Positions 7,345 to 14,451 of a stretch of 33,513 nucleotides of DNA are shown here, piece after piece. A program made the position numbers and the translations under genes. The stretch is from Deltaproteobacteria bacterium (GTDB taxonomy: Bacteria; Myxococcota_A; Bradymonadia; REDH01). Every line of letters starts with the position of its first letter. Positions within the stretch are counted from its first letter, which is position 1. The notes under the pieces were generated by a model. It saw nothing but the letters and a program-made list of their open reading frames with translations. It did not search any database and was not told the DNA's origin. The stretch lies in NCBI GenBank assembly GCA_013205435.1, contig JABMMX010000331.1, forward strand, positions 1 through 33,513, given 5' to 3'.

Positions 7345-8507
7345 TTGTCTCGCCTCGTGCAGCCATCTCGCTCCTCCTCCTCTGCGTCGCCGCGCTGATG
7401 CCCGACCGTGGCAACGCCGAAGCGGAGCCCGTCCGAGGATGGGTAGAAGCTGGCTCCGAGCCGCTCGTTGCGACCGACCTCGCGCCATGGGATGGCGATG
7501 GCACCTCCTTCGAGTCTTACGACTTCTGGGTCTGGCTCGACGACGGCCGATACATGAAGCTGCAGTTCGTCGTTACCTCGATGCGAGCCGGCTTCTTCAA
7601 GATTACTCGCCAAGGTAGCCTGAAGGTGGTGGTCGCCCCCATCGGTCAGACCACCACCGACGACACCATAGACGGGGTGTTTCGCGCCGGCCGCGGCTTC
7701 TCAGGGCAGGATGGCGAGTGGAGCTCCAGTGACGACGCTTTCAACCTCGTCTTTGACGACTGCTATCTGCGCGGTGATGGCCAAACCTTCCATCTCGCGC
7801 TCCTCGCCGGCCGCGTGAAGACCGAACTCGACCTCACGCTGAACCGGCCGCTCTGGCAGGCTGGAGACGGCGTGACCCGCTTTGGCTGGGATGGCGACAC
7901 GACCCTAACCGAGCACATCCTCCCTCGCCTTTCGGTCACCGGGCGCCTCAGTACACGGCAGAGCAAGAAGGACCCCGAGCAGTGGCAGGCCGTCACCGGG
8001 CTGGGGTATGCACAGCATCGCCGTACTTCATCCTTCCCCTCCTCGATCGGCGAGCGTTGGACCGGCTTTCGTGCCCTCCGAGATGATGGCCTGACCATCA
8101 CGATGAACCACCTCCTGACCCCCGACACCTATGGCCACGCCACCGTGGGCTGGCTCACCGTCAGCCTCGGAGATGAACTCCTCTTTGCATCGCGTGACCT
8201 TGTGCTGAAGCCCGTCGATGTTCGCAACCAGGCCATAGATGCATCGAACTACCCGGTCCTCTTCGGCTATCGTGTGCAGGCGCGGAGCGGTACCGACGAG
8301 GTTGAACTGACGGTCAACGACGGACAGATCGAACTCCGCGAGAACCCGCTAGCCTCGGTTAGTCCTGTGCTCCGCGCCGTGCTCGCGAGCGCGCTGGCTC
8401 CGATGGATTACGAACTCTCCAACCGGTACGAGGGCACCATCCGCATCGGTGGTGCTGTCGCGGCGGTGGCTGGCACGGGTTGGACAACGCTCAGCTACCC
8501 AAAGTAG
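7341..8507 (+). CDS. secreted protein resembling the Svf1 / CrtC-AttH lipocalin-like family
   Basis: The 388-residue protein has a signal peptide (hydrophobic 9-22, cleavage near GNA-EAE at about 28). The mature chain is beta-rich and shows features recalled from the Svf1/CrtC (AttH) calycin superfamily: 'FESYDFWVWLDDGRY' early, 'VTGLGYAQHRR' in the middle (compare the family's GxGYxxH), 'RWTGFRAL', and a final 'YELSNRYEGTIRIGG' followed by a strand to the C-terminus. Family members are lipid-binding or act on carotenoids (CrtC hydrates neurosporene), but no activity can be assigned here. Its start overlaps the upstream stop by 4 nt. It faces the light/B12 module across only 4 nt at the convergent stops. 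The family call is from pattern memory and moderately uncertain. Confidence 0.7.
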   Translation: MIVSPRAAISLLLLCVAALMPDRGNAEAEPVRGWVEAGSEPLVATDLAPWDGDGTSFESYDFWVWLDDGRYMKLQFVVTSMRAGFFKITRQGSLKVVVAPIGQTTTDDTIDGVFRAGRGFSGQDGEWSSSDDAFNLVFDDCYLRGDGQTFHLALLAGRVKTELDLTLNRPLWQAGDGVTRFGWDGDTTLTEHILPRLSVTGRLSTRQSKKDPEQWQAVTGLGYAQHRRTSSFPSSIGERWTGFRALRDDGLTITMNHLLTPDTYGHATVGWLTVSLGDELLFASRDLVLKPVDVRNQAIDASNYPVLFGYRVQARSGTDEVELTVNDGQIELRENPLASVSPVLRAVLASALAPMDYELSNRYEGTIRIGGAVAAVAGTGWTTLSYPK

Positions 8508-8511
8508 CAGG

Positions 8512-9801
8512 CTATCCGTCGACGCTGCCCGCCCCGATCGCGCGGAAGATTGCATGCACCAGACCCTCTTCCCAGGGGTTGATGGCCCCTCCGAGTGCGC
8601 TGATGGCGCCCGCGCCGATCAGCAGGCCTAGGAGGACAGGGCGCCGAAGTACCGGCCCCTCTTTGTCAAGCACGCGGGCCGCTGCCAGAAACATCATCGG
8701 CTGCAGCAGGATGAACCAGCGAAAACCTACACAACGGCCCCCGTAGTTGTTGGTCCGGTACAGGTAGAAGCCCACCATCGCGACGACAATGAACCAGCCT
8801 GCATACCAAGCAGCGCGCTCCCTAGCTTCGGTGGGGCGGGCCGTGAACCATCCTGCCGATAGCAGCAGCCAAGGCGTCAGACTGAACAGCCCGTGATGCC
8901 CGAACAGGGAGTGGAAAGCATAGACGGGCAGGGGCTCATTGAGCGCGTCGAATTCAACGGGGTTCTTCCAGTAGGAGCCGGGATACTTCCATGCCGGATC
9001 CTGAAACTGGATCGGCACCGGAGAACCAGACTGGTTCCAGTGAATCGCCACCTGCACCAGCGGCAGAGAGGCCAAGAGGAGGCTCAGCCCGGCGAGTCGC
9101 CCCCACGCACGATCTCGGTAGAGCGCCGGCAGAAGCATGGCTGCAGATGCGGCAACTACCGCGCCGCTCGTAAGCTCGCAGGCAATCGCGAAACTGCCCG
9201 CGAGCGCTCCAAGCGCAAGCCGCGAGCCCGACAGCGCCTCGCCGCGGAAGGCAGGAAACCAGCGCTCCCACATCGCGAATATCAGCATGAAGCCGACCAC
9301 ATGGTTGTTGAAGGTCGCGCCGTAGGCGGTCGCCAAAGAACTGAGCGTGATGGCCACCATCGAGACGGTTCGGACCTGCCACGAACCCACCGTCAGCCGT
9401 AGCAGGCGGTGGAAAAGGAGCACCCCGAGCAGCCAGGGGAGCGTGCCGAGCAAGACTCCGAACAGCGAACCGAGCTGAAAGAGGTGGCTGTCGAAGGTCC
9501 AGCCGGTCAGCGGCTTGATGGCCGCGTAGAGCACCGCGCCGAGCAGATTCAGGACCGGCGGCTTGCTGCTGTAGAAGTGGTCGTCGAGGAAGACCTTGTC
9601 GATGGTCATCGAGCCGAGCGACACCCCGTCGATGGCCCAGGTGTGTTGCTCCACCAGCGCCTGAATGGCTGCCAATCGGCTCGCCGGATTCACGGGCATG
9701 TGAGGCTGGATCGCGCAAAAGAGCAGCCAGAGCGTCACAGCGGTGAGCGTGAGGCGGGAGATGAGGCGTTCGGTCGGGTGCAGCGGCATCAGGTTAGGCA
9801 T
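8512..9801 (-). CDS. PMT/ArnT-like polytopic membrane glycosyltransferase
   Basis: The ~429-residue protein has about ten hydrophobic helices. Its first periplasmic loop reads 'NPASRLAAIQALVEQHTWAID' then 'IDKVFLDDHFYSSKPP', a layout typical of GT-C enzymes that use polyprenyl-phosphate sugars (family 39/83-like). It probably glycosylates a lipid or protein in the periplasm; donor and acceptor are unknown. It lies 53 nt downstream of the CarH-like gene on the same strand and is the last gene of the sigma/CarH unit. The start is uncertain: ATG at 9801 is used because the conserved region begins just after it; ATG at 9825 has a weak GGGG upstream. The ORF extends into the CarH-like gene, which argues against the longest form. 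Confidence 0.82.
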   Translation of the reverse strand: MPNLMPLHPTERLISRLTLTAVTLWLLFCAIQPHMPVNPASRLAAIQALVEQHTWAIDGVSLGSMTIDKVFLDDHFYSSKPPVLNLLGAVLYAAIKPLTGWTFDSHLFQLGSLFGVLLGTLPWLLGVLLFHRLLRLTVGSWQVRTVSMVAITLSSLATAYGATFNNHVVGFMLIFAMWERWFPAFRGEALSGSRLALGALAGSFAIACELTSGAVVAASAAMLLPALYRDRAWGRLAGLSLLLASLPLVQVAIHWNQSGSPVPIQFQDPAWKYPGSYWKNPVEFDALNEPLPVYAFHSLFGHHGLFSLTPWLLLSAGWFTARPTEARERAAWYAGWFIVVAMVGFYLYRTNNYGGRCVGFRWFILLQPMMFLAAARVLDKEGPVLRRPVLLGLLIGAGAISALGGAINPWEEGLVHAIFRAIGAGSVDG

Positions 9802-9854
9802 GATGACCGCGCGACTACGGTGCATCTGCCCCGCGTGCAAGCCAAAGGTGGTGC

Positions 9855-10793
9855 TTACGCGAGAGCGGCGCGCGGCAGAGGTTGTGATTCGCACCAGAGA
9901 AAGAAGGCGCGGAAACTCTGGGGTAGGGCCACCCCTTCGACCTCCATCCTCGCGCCGCCGCCGCCGACGGCGAGTTGGTTGCGCGAAGGGAGGTGGCGGC
10001 GAAGCTCCCGCACCTGCTCCAGCACCAGTGGGCGCGACGTCGTCACCGAGACGCTGATGAAGACCGATGCATCGGCCTGACGAGCGGCCTTCGCAATCTC
10101 GATCACGGGGGTATCGAGCCCGAGGTAGGCAATCTTACAGCCCGCGGCGGCAGCGGTCACGGCAGCCATGTGGAGGCCCACCGCGTGTGGCTCCATGGGC
10201 ATGGTCGCACCAACCAGCACGGGGCCCGTCGAGGCATCAGAGAGCGGACGCCAAATCGTCCCCAGAAAGTCGATGATTCGGTCCGAGGCAAAGTGCTCGT
10301 GCGGGATGCTGAGTTCATCACGCAGCCATGCCTCGCCGATTGCGACGATGAAGGGGTGAATGCGCCGCTCCAGAAAGTCGAAGAGACCGAGCTTGCGCCA
10401 TTCCACGGCGAAGCCATGCGACAGGGTCGCCGAGTCGAAGAGGGTCGCTGCGCGGAGCCAGCGCGAGACCACCGCATCGGTCTCTGCGTCAGACTCGATG
10501 CAGGGTGGCGCGTCGCAAACCACCGTAGGCAGCGGCCTTATCCCGTCCTGAGTCTCTGCCGCATCCCTGCCTGCGACGAACCGCTCGAAGGCCTGCGCCG
10601 GACGGAGACCTGAGTCGATGGAACGTTTCGCCTGCAGCAGTAGCTCGACGGTCGCAGGTTGGTAGAGACGCTGTCCGCCGGGTGTGCGCGTGGCGACGGG
10701 GAAGCCATACCGGCGCTCCCAGGTCCGGAGCGTCTCGACTGGGACGTCGCAGGCCTTTGAGACTGCGCCGATGCTGAGGAGGGGCGTGCGCAC
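9855..10793 (-). CDS. MerR-type regulator with cobalamin-binding domain (CarH/LitR-like photoreceptor)
   Basis: The 312-residue transcription factor has an N-terminal MerR winged helix (residues 5-50: 'SIGAVSKACDVPVETLRTWERRYG', then 'RTPGGQRLYQ'; key residues Trp25, Arg27-28, Tyr29). A linker follows, then a four-helix bundle (about 110-180) and a Rossmann B12-binding domain (about 190-300). It carries both diagnostic CarH motifs: W-x9-EH (Trp156, Glu166, His167), which caps the adenosyl group, and E-x-H-x-x-G (Glu201, His203, Gly206), giving the lower axial His ligand. In CarH, AdoCbl in the dark drives tetramer formation and repression, and light breaks the Co-C bond and releases DNA. The GTG start at 10793 has TGAGG 6 nt upstream inside the sigma-factor stop. 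Light sensing here is inferred. Confidence 0.93.
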   Translation of the reverse strand: MRTPLLSIGAVSKACDVPVETLRTWERRYGFPVATRTPGGQRLYQPATVELLLQAKRSIDSGLRPAQAFERFVAGRDAAETQDGIRPLPTVVCDAPPCIESDAETDAVVSRWLRAATLFDSATLSHGFAVEWRKLGLFDFLERRIHPFIVAIGEAWLRDELSIPHEHFASDRIIDFLGTIWRPLSDASTGPVLVGATMPMEPHAVGLHMAAVTAAAAGCKIAYLGLDTPVIEIAKAARQADASVFISVSVTTSRPLVLEQVRELRRHLPSRNQLAVGGGGARMEVEGVALPQSFRAFFLWCESQPLPRAALA

Positions 10794-10799
10794 GAGCCG

Positions 10800-10804
10800 C
10801 CTCA
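10800..10804 (-). promoter_or_regulatory. ribosome binding site of the CarH-like gene
   Basis: TGAGG on the minus strand includes the TGA stop of the sigma gene and lies 6 nt before the GTG at 10793. It supports the GTG start and co-translation of the two genes. Confidence 0.6.
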
Positions 10805-11359
10805 GGCTACCGCGAGCATGCGAGCCTTGAGGCCCTGACGGACGCGGTGCAGGCGGGCCTTGAGTGCTGGAATCGTCATCGAAAGCTCAGCGGCCACCTC
10901 TTCCTTGCAGCGACCGTCGAGATCCATCGCCACGTAGAGGCTGCGGTTGGTCTCCTCGATCTCCATCAGACCGGCCGCGTAGGCCTCGATGCAACGCTTT
11001 TCGCGGAGCTGGTCATCGGGGCGGTCCGACCTGTTCTCCATCGCCGCCGGCGCCATCATCGCGCTGAGCGTGTCGCTCTCGACGAGAATCGGGCGGCGCT
11101 TGAAGGTCCGCAGCTTCATCCTCGCGCAGTTCTCAGCCACGCGGTAGATCCAGCTCCAGAGCGCGCATTGCTCGTGGAAGAGGTCAATCTTGTTCACCAC
11201 AGTGAACAGGGCATCGTTGTTCGCCTCTTCGGCGTCCCACTCGTCCCGGAGGATGCGCACAGTCACAGCAAAGACGCGGTCCCGGTAGCCATCATAGAGG
11301 GCGCGAGCGGCGTTCGGGTCACGGCGGCGGAGGGCTTGGAGGAGTTCAATGTCTGTCAT
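10802..11359 (-). CDS. ECF-type RNA polymerase sigma factor
   Basis: The 185-residue protein has sigma region 2 (about 8-78, with 'YDGYRDRVFAVTVRILRD', 'DAEEANNDALFTVVNKI' and 'WSWIYRVAENCARMKLR') and region 4 (about 125-178, ending in 'LSMTIPALKARLHRVRQGLKARM', a helix-turn-helix). Region 3 is absent, as in ECF (group IV) factors. No anti-sigma gene is adjacent. Instead the next gene, 8 nt downstream, is a CarH-like regulator. An ECF gene beside a B12-dependent MerR regulator recalls the LitS-LitR pair of Streptomyces, where light relieves repression of the sigma factor. Likely control is repression of its own promoter by the CarH-like protein at the direct repeats upstream. The regulon is unknown. 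Confidence 0.92.
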   Translation of the reverse strand: MTDIELLQALRRRDPNAARALYDGYRDRVFAVTVRILRDEWDAEEANNDALFTVVNKIDLFHEQCALWSWIYRVAENCARMKLRTFKRRPILVESDTLSAMMAPAAMENRSDRPDDQLREKRCIEAYAAGLMEIEETNRSLYVAMDLDGRCKEEVAAELSMTIPALKARLHRVRQGLKARMLAVA

Positions 11360-11390
11360 GGCAACACCCGAGGTGGGAAGTGGTGGACAG

Positions 11391-11419
11391 GTTATGAACA
11401 GTTTTTACCTCCAAGTCAA
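11391..11419 (-). promoter_or_regulatory. sigma70-like promoter for the sigma/CarH/glycosyltransferase unit
   Basis: On the minus strand, -35 TTGACT (11414-11419) and -10 CATAAC (11391-11396) are separated by exactly 17 nt. The -35 box matches the consensus at five of six positions, and the -10 box at four of six. The sigma-factor ATG is 31 nt below the -10 box, leaving a short leader. The -35 abuts the 11-bp direct repeats, where a CarH-type repressor would block polymerase. Confidence 0.55.
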
Positions 11420-11420
11420 C

Positions 11421-11442
11421 ACTTCGAATAGGTACTGAATAG
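11421..11442 (-). promoter_or_regulatory. candidate CarH-type operator: two tandem 11-bp direct repeats
   Basis: Read on the minus strand, CTATTCAGTAC (11432-11442) is followed without gap by CTATTCGAAGT (11421-11431). The first six bases are identical, and the pair ends one base before the -35 hexamer (11414-11419). A third 11-bp unit in register (11410-11420) would cover the -35 box but shares only two of the six bases. Direct 11-bp repeats overlapping -35 are the known binding mode of CarH tetramers. Assignment to this regulator is inferred. Confidence 0.5.
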
Positions 11443-11534
11443 CATTTTCTCCGCGCCCGCTCACGCCGCTAGGTCAAGTTGAACAACGGGTTAGCCTCTG
11501 TTACGCCGCTGAACTCCCGTCGGCGTCCCCTCGC

Positions 11535-11546
11535 GAAAGATCTTTC
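11535..11546. repeat. 12-bp perfect palindrome just before the glycosyltransferase start
   Basis: GAAAGATCTTTC ends 2 nt before the ATG at 11549, where a ribosome binding site should be, and no other good Shine-Dalgarno sequence is visible. It might be an operator or an RNA hairpin, or chance. Confidence 0.3.
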
Positions 11547-11548
11547 CC

Positions 11549-12520
11549 ATGAAACTGTCGCTGCTCATTCCCGTGTTCAACGAGGAGGAGAACCTCTGGC
11601 TGCTGCACGGGCAGATAGATGCCATGGCCAGGCAGTTCGATCTCGAGGTCGAGGTCGTGCTCGTCGATGACGGCTCTACCGATCGCTCCTTTGAGGTTCT
11701 TACCGCCATCGCAGCGGCCGACCCGCGCTGCCGTGTTGTCCGATTCAGGAAGAACTTTGGCCAGACCGCGGCGCTCGCTGCCGGCATCGCGCATGCGACC
11801 GGTGACATCTACATCCCGCTCGACGCCGACCTGCAGAACGACCCGGCAGACATACCCCGCCTCATCGCCAAACTCGAGGAGGGCTACGATGTGGTCAGCG
11901 GCTGGCGCAAGTCCAGGCAAGACCTGTTTTGGAGCCGGCGACTCCCCTCGGTCCTCGCCAACCGGCTCATCTCCGCCTGGACCGGCGTGAAACTCCACGA
12001 CTACGGTTGCAGCCTCAAAGCCTATCGCGCAGAGGTCATCCGCGACATCCGACTCTATGGCGAGATGCACAGGTTTGTCCCCATCTACGCATCGTGGGCC
12101 GGAGGCCGTGTCGCCGAGATTGTGGTCAACCACCGCGCGCGGCAGTTCGGCGTCTCCAAGTATGGCATCAACCGAACCTTCAAGGTCCTCCTCGACCTGC
12201 TGACCGTAAAGTTCCTGAGCAACTACGCAACCAAACCCATCTACCTCTTCGGAGGCATCGGGCTGATTCTCGCCGGCTTGGGATCCGCCATTGCACTCGG
12301 CGTAGTTGTCGGCCGATTCATCTGGAACGCTCCGCCCTTCCAGCACAACATGTCGCTCCTGCTCCTCTCCACCTTCCTCGTCACCATCGGCCTGATGCTG
12401 GTGATGATGGGGCTGCTCGCGGAGATCATCATTCGCACCTATCATGAGGCGCAGGGCAAGCAGATCTACCTCGTCCGTTCGGTGCTGAACCCTGCACCGG
12501 CCGCCGGCGCGAAGGAGTAG
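11549..12520 (+). CDS. family 2 glycosyltransferase with C-terminal membrane anchor (ArnC/GtrB-like polyprenyl-phosphate sugar synthase)
   Basis: The 323-residue protein has a GT-A domain (3-225) with 'IPVFNEEENL', Asp40-Asp41 in 'LVDDGSTD', and 'LDADLQNDP' (Asp92/Asp94) for the metal-bound nucleotide sugar. Two TM helices (about 231-256 and 268-292) and a basic tail follow. This layout matches ArnC, GtrB and DPMS enzymes, which transfer a sugar from a nucleotide to undecaprenyl phosphate on the cytoplasmic face to make a donor for GT-C enzymes. Two GT-C-like membrane proteins are encoded nearby (8512-9801, 15152-16969) and could use it. The gene is first in a + strand run with the asparagine-synthase-like gene 2 nt downstream. 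The sugar is unknown. Confidence 0.9.
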   Translation: MKLSLLIPVFNEEENLWLLHGQIDAMARQFDLEVEVVLVDDGSTDRSFEVLTAIAAADPRCRVVRFRKNFGQTAALAAGIAHATGDIYIPLDADLQNDPADIPRLIAKLEEGYDVVSGWRKSRQDLFWSRRLPSVLANRLISAWTGVKLHDYGCSLKAYRAEVIRDIRLYGEMHRFVPIYASWAGGRVAEIVVNHRARQFGVSKYGINRTFKVLLDLLTVKFLSNYATKPIYLFGGIGLILAGLGSAIALGVVVGRFIWNAPPFQHNMSLLLLSTFLVTIGLMLVMMGLLAEIIIRTYHEAQGKQIYLVRSVLNPAPAAGAKE

Positions 12521-12522
12521 CT

Positions 12523-14451
12523 GTGTGCGGCATCGCCGGCGGCTTCTTCGTCGCTCCCTCCGCCGACGACGAGGCGGTGCTCCGCCGCATGACGGACTCG
12601 CTGGCCCACCGAGGGCCGGACGGTGAAGGGCTGCTGCTCGAAGAGGGATTTGCCTTCGGCCACCGCAGGCTTGCCATTGTAGACCTCACAGGCGGAGCGC
12701 AGCCCATGAGGGCAGCGACACACAGGACAACGGTCTGTTTCAACGGTGAAATCTACAACCACATGGCGCTGCGGGCAGAGCTGGAACAGAAGGGCTATCT
12801 GTTCGAGACCTCCTCCGACACAGAGGTGCTTGTGCATGGCGCTCATGCTTGGGGGGCGGGCCTGCCGGCCAAGCTCAATGGCATGTTCGCCTACGCTGTT
12901 TGGGACCCTGCTCACCGTCGCGGACGGATTGCTCGCGATCGCTTCGGCGAGAAGCCGCTCTACTACATGCATCTACCCGATGGGTCGCTCTGGTTCGGCA
13001 GCGAGCTGCGCGCACTGATGGCCCATCCGAGCTGCACGCGGCGTATCTCGCAGGCGGCGCTCGAACTCTACCTGACCTACGAGTATGTGCCGTGGCCGCA
13101 CGCCGCCGTGGAGGGGGTGAGGAAGCTGGAGCCAGGCACAGCGCTGGTCTGGGAGGCCGGTCGGGTAACCATCGAACCCTTCTGCGAAAACGACTTCTGC
13201 CAGCCGGAGCAGGTTGATCTGACTGATGATGAATGGATCCGGCAGACCAAGCAGGCGCTGCTCGCCTCGGTGCAGGCGAGGACCATGGCCGATGTGCCGA
13301 TTGGGGTATTCCTTTCGGGTGGCGTGGACTCCTCCGCCATCGCCGCGCTCCTAAGCGCCGACATGCCCCGCGGCGCGCTCCAGACCTTCTCCGTTGCCTT
13401 TGACGATCCCTCGTTTGACGAGTCGCAATATGCATCGGCGGTCGCGGCGGCACTCGGTACAACCCACCATGTGCGGCGGTTCGGTGCCTCGGATCTCCTT
13501 GACCTCGTTCCGGCCATGATGGGCCACATGGACGAGCCATTCGGCGATGCAAGCCTGCTCCCCACCCACCTGCTGTCGAAGTTCACCCGTGAGCACGTCA
13601 AGGTTGCACTCGGCGGCGATGGCGGCGACGAACTTTTTCTGGGCTACGAGACCTTCCGCGCCGATGAAGTTGCGGCTCCCTATGCCAGGCTCCCGAAGCC
13701 GCTCCAACGACTCACCGAGCGGCTGGTGCGCGCGATGCCGGTCAGCACGGGGAACTTCAGCCTCGACTTTGTCGCCAAGTCCTTCTTGCGCGGAGCAGGG
13801 TCGCCGGGCGTCGAGCGCCACGTGCGCTGGCTCAGCTCCTTCCTGCCGGACGCCGGCCCGCAGCCGCTCGCGCGCGACCGACGCCGGCTTCTGAGCGCAG
13901 ACGAGGTCTTTGCCGTCATGGGGGTCCACTACGACGCACCCCAGGGTCGAGACCACCGCCAACGGCTCTCAAACGCCTACATCCGGACCTATCTCGCCGA
14001 AGACATCCTGACCAAGGTAGACCGGGCGAGCATGGCTGCGGGCCTCGAAGCGCGCTCCGCATTCCTCGACCCGGAACTCCTGAAACTGGTTGCCCGCATG
14101 CCTTCGCACCTCAAGATGGGCCGAGGCTTGAAGGCAAAGTGGGTGCTGAAGCAGGCGGTCGGTTCCATGCTGCCGCCAGTCGTGACGGCGCGGAAGAAAA
14201 AAGGCTTCGGGATGCCGGTCGCCGCCTGGCTCAAAGGGCCGCTACGAGAGCAGATGCACGACCTGCTCAGCCGCGATCGGCTCACTGCTGCCGGCGTGTT
14301 CGACCCAACCGTGGTCGAGCGTCTGATGGCCGAACACGAGGCAGGAACCTCTGACAACCGCAAACAGCTCTGGACCCTCATGATGTTTGAGGCTTGGCGG
14401 CAGCGGTGGGGTGTGACAGTCTCCGCGCCCGACACGGAGGCAATGGTATGA
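12523..14451 (+). CDS. asnB: asparagine synthase (glutamine-hydrolysing) family amidotransferase
   Basis: The 642-residue protein starts with GTG and exposes the class II glutaminase nucleophile Cys2 ('MCGIAGG'), with 'LAHRGPDGEG' and 'FNGEIYNH' in the same domain. The synthetase domain has the ATP pyrophosphatase P-loop 'LSGGVDSS' (Ser265-Ser271), 'GGDGGDELFLGY' and 'RASMAAGLEARSAFLD'. Classical AsnB makes asparagine from aspartate, glutamine and ATP. Members inside surface-glycan clusters instead amidate sugar carboxylates, as proposed for WbpS-like proteins. It sits between two GT2 genes (2 nt after the first, 4-nt ATGA overlap with the second), so a glycan role is plausible but unproven. 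GGAG upstream supports the GTG. Confidence 0.92.
   Translation: MCGIAGGFFVAPSADDEAVLRRMTDSLAHRGPDGEGLLLEEGFAFGHRRLAIVDLTGGAQPMRAATHRTTVCFNGEIYNHMALRAELEQKGYLFETSSDTEVLVHGAHAWGAGLPAKLNGMFAYAVWDPAHRRGRIARDRFGEKPLYYMHLPDGSLWFGSELRALMAHPSCTRRISQAALELYLTYEYVPWPHAAVEGVRKLEPGTALVWEAGRVTIEPFCENDFCQPEQVDLTDDEWIRQTKQALLASVQARTMADVPIGVFLSGGVDSSAIAALLSADMPRGALQTFSVAFDDPSFDESQYASAVAAALGTTHHVRRFGASDLLDLVPAMMGHMDEPFGDASLLPTHLLSKFTREHVKVALGGDGGDELFLGYETFRADEVAAPYARLPKPLQRLTERLVRAMPVSTGNFSLDFVAKSFLRGAGSPGVERHVRWLSSFLPDAGPQPLARDRRRLLSADEVFAVMGVHYDAPQGRDHRQRLSNAYIRTYLAEDILTKVDRASMAAGLEARSAFLDPELLKLVARMPSHLKMGRGLKAKWVLKQAVGSMLPPVVTARKKKGFGMPVAAWLKGPLREQMHDLLSRDRLTAAGVFDPTVVERLMAEHEAGTSDNRKQLWTLMMFEAWRQRWGVTVSAPDTEAMV
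14436..14440 (+). promoter_or_regulatory. ribosome binding site of the Dpm1-like gene
   Basis: GGAGG inside the end of the asparagine-synthase-like gene lies 7 nt before the ATG at 14448. It selects that ATG, which overlaps the upstream stop as ATGA, over the longer upstream reading frame. Confidence 0.65.

Noticed and set aside
9409-10080. 223-codon open frame on the + strand
   Set aside because: Antisense to the glycosyltransferase and CarH-like genes; Arg/Glu/Gln-rich composition typical of shadow frames in GC-rich DNA.
11479-11507. TTGAAC-17-TACGCC as a + strand promoter for the glycan operon
   Set aside because: The -10 matches too poorly to report as a feature.
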